Origin: Larkinella terrae | GTDB taxonomy: Bacteria > Bacteroidota > Bacteroidia > Cytophagales > Spirosomataceae | NCBI RefSeq assembly: GCF_009668025.1 | Contig: NZ_WJXZ01000009.1 | Coordinates: forward strand, 124,001 to 188,000 | DNA length: 64,000 bases | Direction: 5' to 3' | In this document: positions 17,843-25,282 of the stretch, piece after piece | Numbering within the stretch: the stretch's first letter is position 1 | Layout: each line of letters begins with the position of its first letter | Notes under the pieces: model-generated | Databases searched by the model: none | What the model saw: only the letters and a program-made list of their open reading frames with translations | What the model was told of the DNA's origin: nothing | Made by a program: the position numbers and the translations under genes

Positions 17843-18450
17843 TTAAATTTTACACCAATGGCTCTTTTGCCGCTTGAATATACAACGGCGTCGATTGGTT
17901 TTTTGGCTTCGTCGGCTTCTTTTTTCACCCGCCGGACAAACTGTTCAATGTCTTCTTCGATGGAATTGTTGACAATTCCGCCGGTAAAATAGGATTTAGC
18001 CTTCAAACCGCCGGACGCATCGACCACGGTTTCGTACTCTTTCAGGGGCTCATTCATCACATATACCGCCAACCCATCGATTTTCCGGACCTTAGCCAGT
18101 CCTTTGTCGCCACCATCACCTTTAAACTTCACCGCAATCGCGGTTTTGGAGCCCGAAATAACTACCGCATCGAATTCCTTGTTGTCGCTTTTTCCCTGCT
18201 TGCTGGCTCGTCTGACAAATTGCGATGCTTTATCCGAAACGCCTTCGTTGACAACGCCACCGGTAAACAGGGAAGCTGCTTTAGCCCCGGAGGAGACTTC
18301 GAACACGGTTTCGTACGCCCGCAGGGGTTCACACATGACGTACGTTTCGATGCCCTGGATTTTATCGACCCGCGCGTTACTTTGGGCAAAAACAGCTGTG
18401 AAACCCGATAACGCGCACAGTACGCCGGAGAAAATCAGTCTTACTTTCAT
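17839..18450 (-). CDS. secreted protein made of two tandem copies of one domain
   Basis: 203 residues with a signal peptide (ending AVFAQ). The mature part is an internal duplication of about 85 residues. Copy 1 runs VDKIQGIETYVMCEPLRAYE ... SGSKTAIAVKFK, and copy 2 runs VRKIDGLAVYVMNEPLKEYE ... SSGKRAIGVKFK. Each copy also contains a SLFTGGVVNEG or SYFTGGIVNNS segment and a QFVRR segment. The pattern points to two small alpha/beta domains in the periplasm. I do not recognise a function. It is coupled to the downstream nucleotidase gene by an ATGA overlap. Confidence 0.8.
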   Translation of the reverse strand: MKVRLIFSGVLCALSGFTAVFAQSNARVDKIQGIETYVMCEPLRAYETVFEVSSGAKAASLFTGGVVNEGVSDKASQFVRRASKQGKSDNKEFDAVVISGSKTAIAVKFKGDGGDKGLAKVRKIDGLAVYVMNEPLKEYETVVDASGGLKAKSYFTGGIVNNSIEEDIEQFVRRVKKEADEAKKPIDAVVYSSGKRAIGVKFK

Positions 18451-18584
18451 TGGAATGGTGGTATTTAAGTGAAAATCGACCCAAAACTAACCTTAAAGAT
18501 GGCATGATTCCGTCTCCAACTGTGCCGTGTGTTACTTTCGTCGGGTGAAGTGCGTAAATGACAGCTTGAATTGTCCGGCCCTGC

Positions 18585-19886
18585 TTACACGATCTTCCGG
18601 TCCGAATCAAACCGCTCGAGATAATCTGAGACCCGTTTGACAAATTGGCCTCCCAGTGAGCCGTCAACCACGCGGTGGTCGTAGCTGTGGGAAATAAACA
18701 TTTTCTGACGGATTCCGATCAGGTCGCCCTGGGGCGTTTCAATCACGGCCGGTTTTTTCTCAATCGTACCGAAGGCCATGATGGCGACCTGCGGCTGCAC
18801 AATAATGGGCGTTCCCATCAGATTGCCGAAGGTTCCGATGTTGGAAACCGTGTAGGTGCCATTTGCCAGATCGTCGGCGGTGAGTTTGTTCTCGCGGGCG
18901 CGACGACTCAGGTCGTTAACTTTCCTGGTTAAACCCACCAGATTATACTGATCGGCGTTGTGGATCACCGGCACGATCAGATTTCCGCTCGGTAGTGCCA
19001 CCGCCATGCCAATGTTAATCGCTTTTTTGACAATGATCTGGTCTCCATCAACCGATATATTGATCATTGGAAAATCCCGAATGGCTTTGACAACCGCTTC
19101 GATCAACAGGGGCGTAAATGTAATGTTTTCGCCGTATTGCTGTTGAAATTCCTTTTTGTTCCGTTCCCGCCATTGCACCAGAACCGTCATATCGGTTTCG
19201 ACAAACGACGAAACGTGGGGCGCAATCCGTTTCGATTCCACCATCCGTTCCGCGATCATCTTCCGCATCCGGTCCATCTGAATGATATCGTTCTGTCCGT
19301 TAACCGATACAGCTTTTGGCAGCGCCGGACCAGGCGAAACCGGCTCGGTTTTCCGTTTTTCAACGTACGCCAGAATATCGTTTTTGGTAACCCGGTTTTC
19401 GGCACCCGTGCCGGTAATAGATGCGAGTTCCTGTTGGGAAATCCCTTCGGCCTTGACAATGCTCATAACCAGTGGGGAATAGAAGCGATTGGGTTCGCCA
19501 ACCGCTGTTTCCGCATCCGTGCGAATTTCCGGATTCCGGGACGAAAACTGCGATAGTTCGGCTTCCAGCTTTGCCGCCACGCTGGCAACGTCCTGCTCTT
19601 CCGTTTCACCCGGCGGCAGCGGTTCGGCGGCCACACCTTCTTCCTGTTCCACTTCGATCCGGGCAACGGGGCTGCCGATGGCTACGACATCGCCGTCGTG
19701 GACGAGCACTTCTTTCAAAATACCAGTGTGCGAAGCTGGAACTTCCGTGTCGACTTTATCAGTAGCAACTTCCAGAATTGAATCGTCGGCTTCAATGCGG
19801 TCACCGGGCTGTTTGAGCCAGGAGATAACCGTACATTCAATAATACTTTCGCCCATTTTGGGCATTACCATGTCAACAAGTGCCAT
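18585..19886 (-). CDS. 2-oxoacid dehydrogenase E2 component (dihydrolipoamide acyltransferase)
   Basis: 433 residues. It has an N-terminal lipoyl domain (residues 1-80, with the lipoylated Lys in EVATDKVDTEVP), a Pro/Glu-rich linker, a peripheral-subunit-binding domain at about 130-170 (YSPLVMSIVKAEGISQQELA), and a catalytic acyltransferase domain ending in SYDHRVVDGSLGG, with His 404 and Asp 408. It transfers acyl groups to CoA in a pyruvate, 2-oxoglutarate or branched-chain dehydrogenase complex. No E1 or E3 gene lies beside it. The single lipoyl domain and linker style resemble branched-chain or succinyl-type E2, but the substrate cannot be fixed. Confidence 0.9.
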   Translation of the reverse strand: MALVDMVMPKMGESIIECTVISWLKQPGDRIEADDSILEVATDKVDTEVPASHTGILKEVLVHDGDVVAIGSPVARIEVEQEEGVAAEPLPPGETEEQDVASVAAKLEAELSQFSSRNPEIRTDAETAVGEPNRFYSPLVMSIVKAEGISQQELASITGTGAENRVTKNDILAYVEKRKTEPVSPGPALPKAVSVNGQNDIIQMDRMRKMIAERMVESKRIAPHVSSFVETDMTVLVQWRERNKKEFQQQYGENITFTPLLIEAVVKAIRDFPMINISVDGDQIIVKKAINIGMAVALPSGNLIVPVIHNADQYNLVGLTRKVNDLSRRARENKLTADDLANGTYTVSNIGTFGNLMGTPIIVQPQVAIMAFGTIEKKPAVIETPQGDLIGIRQKMFISHSYDHRVVDGSLGGQFVKRVSDYLERFDSDRKIV

Positions 19887-19919
19887 AGATTTTCCTTTTT
19901 TCTACTTTATGATAGAGAA

Positions 19920-19998
19920 GAATAGAATTAACAATGAATCATGAACAATGAAAAGGATTACGGTTTTCAATGTTCATGATTCATTGTTAATTCTATTC
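19920..19998. repeat. 35-base-arm inverted repeat between cinA and the E2 gene
   Basis: The arms 19920-19954 and 19964-19998 are complementary except for one position, with a 9-base loop (GGATTACGG). The right arm reaches into the cinA stop codon. No U-tract follows in either direction. Confidence 0.85.
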
Positions 19999-21256
19999 AT
20001 TCCTCTTGTTCTTCCAGCAAGGTTTGCCGAAGGAGGTTTAAGACGTGAACGCTGGTTAGTTGAATGTTCTGTTCGCGGTGCGGACCGAATTTCAGCAAGC
20101 GGGAGACGGTTTGTTTTTCGGTTGAACAGGCAATCCAGATCGTGCCGACCGGTTTTTCGGGTGTTCCGCCGTCGGGGCCGGCAATTCCGCTCGTGGCAAT
20201 CCCCACATTGGCCCCCAGATTTTTACGGACGCCCTCCGCCATTTCGCGAACAGTTTCTTCACTTACGGCTCCGAACTGGTTCAGCGTTTCGGGTTTTACA
20301 CCCAACTGATTGACTTTAACCGTATTGCTGTAACTTACGACCCCGCCTACGAAGTACGCAGAGGAACCGGCAAATCTCGTGATCTGACTCGCCACAAAAC
20401 CGCCGGTGCAACTCTCGGCCGTGGCCAGCATCCAGCTTTTTTTAGACAGGAGTTCGGCGACTTTGGTTTCCAGTTGATCATCGTCATACCCAAAGACATA
20501 TTGCTGGATCAGCGGCAAAACGGCCGCGACCTGCTCATCGAGTTCTTTTCGAAGTTGAATCGGGTCCGTTCCGGTTCCGGTCAGTCGGAGTCGCACCTGG
20601 CTGAAACTGGGCAGATACGCCAGCTTGATGTGACCCGGCAGGGCATCTTCCCAGGCAGCAATGGTTTCGGCTAAAAACGACTCACCAATTCCGACCGTCA
20701 GAATCATTTTGTGAACGATGGCCGGAGTTTCAAAATGGTTCTGCAACATCGGAATCAGCCGGTGCTGCATCAGATTTTTCATTTCGAACGGCACACCCGG
20801 CAACGATATATAAACTGTTTCGTTTTCATTGAACCACATGCCCGGAGCGGTGCCCCAGTCGTTCGGAATGTACGTGCAGTTCAGCGGTAAATCGGCCTGT
20901 TTCGCGTTAATTTCAGTAATTTGGCGACCCCTACTCTCAAAAAACTTCGTCACAAAGGCCAGCGCTTCGGGATTTCGATCGAGCGTTGTGTTGAAAAACT
21001 CGCAGATCGTTACTTTGGTAATATCGTCCTTCGTCGGCCCTAAACCGCCGGTAATAATCACCAGATCGGCGCGTTCGGTGGCTTCTTTCAAAACACCAAT
21101 AATGGCATCTTTTTGATCGCCAACCGAAGATTTACGGACGGTTCGGATTCCGATTTTTGTTAATTCAGCACCGAGCCACTGGGTGTTGGTGTCGGTAATT
21201 TGCCCAAACAGTATTTCGTCACCAATCGTTATTACTTCGGCCAAAATTGATTTCAT
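19997..21256 (-). CDS. cinA: CinA family protein (nicotinamide-nucleotide amidase with molybdopterin-binding domain)
   Basis: 419 residues, the two-domain CinA length. The N-terminal domain (MoaB/MogA fold, 1-170) starts AEVITIGDEILFGQITDTNT and contains ITGGLGPTKDDIT. The C-terminal amidase domain (about 255-415) has ATAESCTGGFVASQITRFAG and ATSGIAGPDGGTPEKPVGT. The family deamidates NMN in NAD recycling, and the N-terminal part is linked to ADP-ribose hydrolysis. It is followed by a long hairpin and then the E2 gene on the same strand. Confidence 0.93.
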   Translation of the reverse strand: MKSILAEVITIGDEILFGQITDTNTQWLGAELTKIGIRTVRKSSVGDQKDAIIGVLKEATERADLVIITGGLGPTKDDITKVTICEFFNTTLDRNPEALAFVTKFFESRGRQITEINAKQADLPLNCTYIPNDWGTAPGMWFNENETVYISLPGVPFEMKNLMQHRLIPMLQNHFETPAIVHKMILTVGIGESFLAETIAAWEDALPGHIKLAYLPSFSQVRLRLTGTGTDPIQLRKELDEQVAAVLPLIQQYVFGYDDDQLETKVAELLSKKSWMLATAESCTGGFVASQITRFAGSSAYFVGGVVSYSNTVKVNQLGVKPETLNQFGAVSEETVREMAEGVRKNLGANVGIATSGIAGPDGGTPEKPVGTIWIACSTEKQTVSRLLKFGPHREQNIQLTSVHVLNLLRQTLLEEQEE

Positions 21257-21450
21257 GAAAGGGAATCTTCAAGTTTTTGCGGTTCGGCCTTTGACTTTTG
21301 CCCAGTTTTCCTGTCTTACGAAGTAAAGGCGATTGATGAAACAACAATCGACCGATTGGTTTCGAGCCAAAAATACGTAAAAAAACGGTTTATCTTTTGC
21401 CGATAAAACTTCGGCGAACGTTTCACAAGTAGAGTCAACCTGATTAGCAC

Positions 21451-22203
21451 ATGAAAAAAACAGTAATTCTGGGCCTGATACTCGCCGTTTATTCGGGCAC
21501 CGCATTAGCCCAGTCGGATTCCACGCAACCGAAAAAGAAGAATGTCTTTGGCCAGATTCTTGAAAAAGTTGGCCAGGCCGCGTCGGGGGGATCATTGTCG
21601 AGCGACGAAATTGCCAGCGGTTTGAAAGAAGCCCTGCGGATCGGAATAAGCAAAGGGTCCGACCAGGCCTCGGCCGTAGACGGTTATTACAAAAATTCCC
21701 TGATTAAAATTCTGATGCCCCCGGAAGCCCAGAAAGTAGAGTCGGCATTGCGCAAAATCGGAATGGGCAAACAGGTCGACCAGTTTATTTTATCGCTCAA
21801 CCGGTCGGCCGAAGATGCCGCTAAAAAAGCAAAACCGATCTTCCTGAATGCGCTAACTTCCATGACCATTCAGGACGCGATTGGTATTTTACGGGGAGAA
21901 AAAAACGCGGCCACGCAGTATTTGAAGAAAACGACTTCGACGGAATTGCTAGCGGCTTTTACGCCGGTTATCGACAGCACCCTGAAGAAAAACAGCGCGA
22001 CCCGCTACTACGGCGATCTCGTCAATACCTACAATAAGTTGCCGATTGTTACCCAGAAAGTGGATCCGGACCTAACCCACTACGCGGCAACCAAAGCGGT
22101 TGACGGAATTTTTACCCTGGTTGAACAGGAAGAAAAACGGATTCGGGAAAACCCGGCGGCCCGGGTGACGGATTTACTCAAGAAAGTGTTTGGTCAGCAA
22201 TAG
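21451..22203 (+). CDS. DUF4197 family secreted protein
   Basis: 250 residues with a signal peptide ending GTALAQ (about residue 20). The helical mature part matches DUF4197: LSSDEIASGLKEALRIGISK, YYKNSLIKILMPPEAQKVES, FLNALTSMTIQDAIGILRGE, and a C-terminal YAATKAVDGIFTLVEQEEKR. It is a periplasmic or outer-membrane-associated protein of unknown function. It stands alone, divergent from cinA. Confidence 0.85.
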   Translation: MKKTVILGLILAVYSGTALAQSDSTQPKKKNVFGQILEKVGQAASGGSLSSDEIASGLKEALRIGISKGSDQASAVDGYYKNSLIKILMPPEAQKVESALRKIGMGKQVDQFILSLNRSAEDAAKKAKPIFLNALTSMTIQDAIGILRGEKNAATQYLKKTTSTELLAAFTPVIDSTLKKNSATRYYGDLVNTYNKLPIVTQKVDPDLTHYAATKAVDGIFTLVEQEEKRIRENPAARVTDLLKKVFGQQ

Positions 22204-22249
22204 AATGCGGTAAAAGCCGGTTTTTTGATTTTGAATCGCACCCGCACCA

Positions 22250-22281
22250 TTGGAAATCCGTGCGACAAATGGTTACCTTTG
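22250..22281 (+). promoter_or_regulatory. promoter upstream of the gldC leader
   Basis: TTG at 22250-22252, a 21-base spacer, then TACCTTTG at 22274-22281 (TAnnTTTG). Transcription should start near 22286-22290, just before a hairpin with a T-tract. Confidence 0.6.
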
Positions 22282-22286
22282 AGGGT

Positions 22287-22347
22287 GTAGAACTCCGCAA
22301 TGGACTGAGCTGCCTTTTGGCGATTCGGCCCGGGTTTGCGGAGTTTT
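22287..22347 (+). ncRNA. candidate small RNA or attenuator leader before gldC
   Basis: AACTCCGCAA (22291-22300) pairs with TTGCGGAGTT (22336-22345), closing a GC-rich inner region and followed by TTTT. With the promoter just upstream, this would give an RNA of about 60 bases ending in an intrinsic terminator 22 bases before the gldC ATG. It could be a separate small RNA or a leader controlling gldC. Confidence 0.4.
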
Positions 22348-22368
22348 TAATGTTTGAATACGAAAACG

Positions 22369-22719
22369 ATGAAAAAATCAGAAATCAATTTTGCAGTTGA
22401 ATTAGACGATCAAAATATCCCGGAAAAGATTTTCTGGAATGCCACGGACAATCCAAATGAAGGGTTGAGCGACACTAAAGCGGTTGTGGTTTCGGTCTGG
22501 GATCATTACAACCAGGGTACGCTGAGGCTGAACTTATGGACCAAAGACATGGCCGTGACCGACATGAAGCGGTTTTGCATTGAAGTGCTCGGAAGCTTGG
22601 CCGATACCATTGTGACTGCGACCGGCGATCAGCCCATGGCGGATCAGATCGACAATCTTTGCCGGGCCTTGAGTAAAAAAGTCGAAGAAGAATACCGCGA
22701 GCAGCAAAAGCAAGCGTAA
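22369..22719 (+). CDS. gldC: gliding motility protein GldC
   Basis: 116 residues from the ATG at 22369; a TTG 15 bases upstream is unlikely to be used. It starts MKKSEINFAVELDDQNIPEK and continues WNATDNPNEGLSDTKAVVVS and LRLNLWTKDMAVTDMKRF, matching GldC of Bacteroidota. It is a small cytoplasmic protein associated with gliding motility and T9SS function. Many non-gliding members of the phylum keep it. It has a promoter and a structured leader, and is followed by a long hairpin. Confidence 0.9.
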   Translation: MKKSEINFAVELDDQNIPEKIFWNATDNPNEGLSDTKAVVVSVWDHYNQGTLRLNLWTKDMAVTDMKRFCIEVLGSLADTIVTATGDQPMADQIDNLCRALSKKVEEEYREQQKQA

Positions 22720-22732
22720 TTAACGGTTTTTG

Positions 22733-22823
22733 GGTTTACGATTTACCGTTTTCGGTAAGCTGTCGCGTTTTAAATAGTAATTGTTGAATGAATCAGCTTA
22801 CCGAAAACGGTAAACCGTAAACC
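22733..22823. repeat. 30-base-arm inverted repeat after gldC
   Basis: The arms 22733-22762 and 22794-22823 pair with one mismatch around a 31-base loop. The stem (ACCGTTTTCGGTAAGCTG) and loop ends resemble the repeat at 60573-60653. No T-tract follows. Confidence 0.8.
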
Positions 22824-22845
22824 TATTCCATTCCAGAATCTTACG

Positions 22846-24039
22846 ATGAAACAGTTCAGTTCCCTTTTAATTGTTGTTTGGCTTACGGTAGGTTTGGTGG
22901 CCGCTCAGGGCGTGCAGTTTCGGAAGGAGGCACTTCCGACGGTTTTCGAAGCGGCACGAAAGGCTAAAAAACCGGTTTTTATTGAAGTCTATTCCGAAAC
23001 CTGCCACGTTTGCCAGAGTTTTATTCCCACTTTTCAGGACAAGAGCGTCGGAAAATTCTACAATTCCCGCTTTATCAACTCTAAAATCGACATTTCGGCC
23101 AAAAGTACAGTCGCTTTTCTGGACAAAAATCACCTCTTCGTGCCATCGCTGCCGTTGTTTCTGTACATGGATGCCAAAGGGAATCTGATTCACATGGCAA
23201 TGAGTAATAACACGGTGGACGAGGTGATTCGGCACGGAACGACGGCTTTGAATCCGGAAATCCGTTCATCAGCCATGGCGAAACGATATGAGGGCGGGGA
23301 ACGCTCAGCTAATTTCCTGATTGACTACGGAATGCTGGCCCGGGTGACGCGCGATACCGTGACGAACATCAAAGTCATGAACGATTATGCAACCCGGCAG
23401 GCGGCTAACACCTACACCAGTCCGACCAACTGGCTGGTGTTGCAAAAGCTGATTCTGGACATCGATAATCCGATGTTCCAGTACATGATTGGCCACCTCG
23501 ACCAGTTTGTCAAAGCCAATGGCGCCGAGATGGTGAAAACCGTAGGCGAAAATATTTTGATGTCTTCGTTGTACAGCAGCCGAGGCAGTCAGTATCCGGC
23601 CGCCAAAATCATTACCATCCGCAATCAGCTTCAGCAGGTGGGCATTGAACCGCGGGTGGCCAGTAACCGGACGCTCTTGCCGGAAATAAACGCCTATTTT
23701 CGCGCCGGACAGGCTACCAAAGCGGCTTCGCGGATGGATGAACATATTGCCCAGAACCAGTTTTCTACACCCGAATACCTTTATGTGATCCGGTTATTTA
23801 ATCGGAAAAGCCCGGACGCCAGCGATGCGCCGACGGTGGCGCGTTGGGCCAATAAAGCGATTCCGCAGGCCAAAAATCCGGCCGAACAGGCTGATTTGTA
23901 TTTTGAATTGGCGGAAGTGTATCGCCGGGGTGGAAAAACGACGGATGGGTTGAAAGCGGCTCAGAAATCGCTTGAAATGGCAAAAACCGCTAAACTGGAT
24001 ACAAAACGAAATACCGATCAGATTGCCCGCTTGAAGTAG
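22846..24039 (+). CDS. secreted thioredoxin-fold protein with helical C-terminal region
   Basis: 397 residues with a signal peptide ending LVAAQ (about residue 21). A thioredoxin-like domain spans about 25-130, with the redox motif CHVC at 53-56 (VYSETCHVCQSF) and the cis-Pro region VPSLPLFLYMDAKG. The remaining 260 residues are alpha-helical, ending in a TPR-like repeat (QADLYFELAEVYRRGGKTTD). It probably acts on disulfides in the periplasm. It lies 126 bases after gldC with a long hairpin between, so co-transcription is uncertain. Confidence 0.83.
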   Translation: MKQFSSLLIVVWLTVGLVAAQGVQFRKEALPTVFEAARKAKKPVFIEVYSETCHVCQSFIPTFQDKSVGKFYNSRFINSKIDISAKSTVAFLDKNHLFVPSLPLFLYMDAKGNLIHMAMSNNTVDEVIRHGTTALNPEIRSSAMAKRYEGGERSANFLIDYGMLARVTRDTVTNIKVMNDYATRQAANTYTSPTNWLVLQKLILDIDNPMFQYMIGHLDQFVKANGAEMVKTVGENILMSSLYSSRGSQYPAAKIITIRNQLQQVGIEPRVASNRTLLPEINAYFRAGQATKAASRMDEHIAQNQFSTPEYLYVIRLFNRKSPDASDAPTVARWANKAIPQAKNPAEQADLYFELAEVYRRGGKTTDGLKAAQKSLEMAKTAKLDTKRNTDQIARLK

Positions 24040-24051
24040 GGCAGGGGTTTT

Positions 24052-24600
24052 TTAGGAATAGATAACATTCGAGAAAGGCGGTTGCTTCAACAAATACGCC
24101 GAGTTTTCGTCGCCCAGTTCAATGGCCCGAATCAGGTCTTTTTGCGCCTGCGTGTACTGATCGAGCTGCATCCGCGCCAGAGCCCGCCAGCGGATGGCGT
24201 CGGGTTGTTGGCCCCGAAAATACCAGACGGCTTTGTCAAATTCTTTAAAGGCTTCCCCAAACTGGTTAAGTTGATACAGCGCAATTCCTTTATCGAGGTA
24301 TGAATCGGGAATGGTGTTGTCGAGGCTGAGTGCGTAAGTCAGGTCGAAGAGTGCCGAATACGCATTTTCATTCCGCAGGTGGCATTTTCCCCGATACGCA
24401 AACGCCAGGGAAGATTTGGGATACTTTTTAACAGCTTCGTTGAAGTAAACCAGGGCTTCTTCGTAGCGGTGGAGCTGGGCCAGGGCAATTCCTTCGGCAA
24501 ACCGATGACGGTCTTTGTCGGCGGGCGTATCGTGATCAATCACGAAATACCGGGCGAACAAAAACACCATGAACAGGAATCCGAGCAGCGCAACTTCCAT
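24052..24600 (-). CDS. TPR protein with N-terminal membrane anchor
   Basis: 182 residues from the ATG at 24600. The frame can be extended upstream, but that would run through the 3' end of the MmcQ gene. One membrane span lies at residues 3-20 (ALLGFLFMVFLFARYF), followed by about four tetratricopeptide repeats (FAEGIALAQLHRYEEALVYF, SSLAFAYRGKCHLRNENAY, SYLDKGIALYQLNQFGEAF, RWRALARMQLDQYTQAQKDL). It is likely a scaffold at the inner membrane. It ends 12 bases from the convergent thioredoxin-like gene and is the last gene of a small minus-strand group. Confidence 0.8.
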   Translation of the reverse strand: MEVALLGFLFMVFLFARYFVIDHDTPADKDRHRFAEGIALAQLHRYEEALVYFNEAVKKYPKSSLAFAYRGKCHLRNENAYSALFDLTYALSLDNTIPDSYLDKGIALYQLNQFGEAFKEFDKAVWYFRGQQPDAIRWRALARMQLDQYTQAQKDLIRAIELGDENSAYLLKQPPFSNVIYS

Positions 24601-24665
24601 TCGTCTGAAGTTTTCACAAAAGTACTCTAAACTACCAAAAAAGCCCGAATCTTGCAACTCAAGCC

Positions 24666-25019
24666 TTATTTTTCGAGCGCCCGCTGAGTTGTTTTCGGCA
24701 AGCTCTTCACAATCAATTCGTAAGAATGATCGATCCATTTTTTTAGTTCACTTTCCCGAATCGTCCCGTCGATGATAACCGTATTCCAGTGAACTTTATT
24801 CATATGAAATCCCGGCCGGACCGCATCGTACTGTTCTCGCAACTCAACGGCCAGTTCCGGGTCGCATTTCAGATTAACCGACAGTGGATCGTCATTCAGC
24901 GAGGTCAGCCCGAACATTTTGCCGCCGACTTTAAACACCAGCGTTTCTTCACCGAACGGAAAGGATTCGGTAGCACCGGTTTTGGAAAGACAATATTGGC
25001 GCAGCGTTTCAATATTCAT
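24666..25019 (-). CDS. MmcQ/YjbR family protein
   Basis: 117 residues, the family's full length. It starts MNIETLRQYCLSKTGATESF. The typical segments are FGEETLVFKVGGKMFGL, DPLSVNLKCDPELAVELREQ and NKVHWNTVIIDGTI. The fold (CyaY-like) has been linked to DNA binding in the family name, but the function is not established. Its start overlaps the stop of the upstream small membrane protein gene by four bases. Confidence 0.88.
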   Translation of the reverse strand: MNIETLRQYCLSKTGATESFPFGEETLVFKVGGKMFGLTSLNDDPLSVNLKCDPELAVELREQYDAVRPGFHMNKVHWNTVIIDGTIRESELKKWIDHSYELIVKSLPKTTQRALEK

Positions 25020-25204
25020 CGCATTATCGCTCTGACAATCATCACGATCAGACAGATCAGGAACATAATGATCGAAATTCGGTTGATTCCGTGCATCATG
25101 CGGATGTTGGTATTGGTCGGGCGGCTCGGGTCAGGTTTCTGAAAAACCCGGAAAAAATACCGGAACACTTCCCCCAGTTTAAAATACTCCCCAATTCTGG
25201 ACAT
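25016..25204 (-). CDS. small single-pass membrane protein (DUF6728-like)
   Basis: 62 residues. The N-terminal half is soluble and aromatic (YFKLGEVFRYFFRVFQKPDP), followed by RPTNTNIRMMHGINRIS and one membrane span at about 45-60 (IIMFLICLIVMIVRAIM). The pattern recalls a small Cytophagales family I know as DUF6728, but I cannot confirm the number. It is coupled to the MmcQ gene by an ATGA overlap. The function is unknown. Confidence 0.7.
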   Translation of the reverse strand: MSRIGEYFKLGEVFRYFFRVFQKPDPSRPTNTNIRMMHGINRISIIMFLICLIVMIVRAIMR

Positions 25205-25228
25205 AATAGATTTTTAGATAAGAGTGAT

Positions 25229-25270
25229 AAGTTATGAGTTGGCTGACGCAAGCTGAAAACCTCATAACTT
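25229..25270. repeat. intergenic hairpin with GCTGACGCAAG loop
   Basis: The arms 25229-25238 (AAGTTATGAG) and 25261-25270 are perfectly complementary, with weaker pairing outside. The 22-base loop contains GCTGACGCAAG at 25242-25252, also found in the centres of the hairpins at 32694 and 60573. Confidence 0.7.
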
Positions 25271-25282
25271 TTAATTCTTAAC

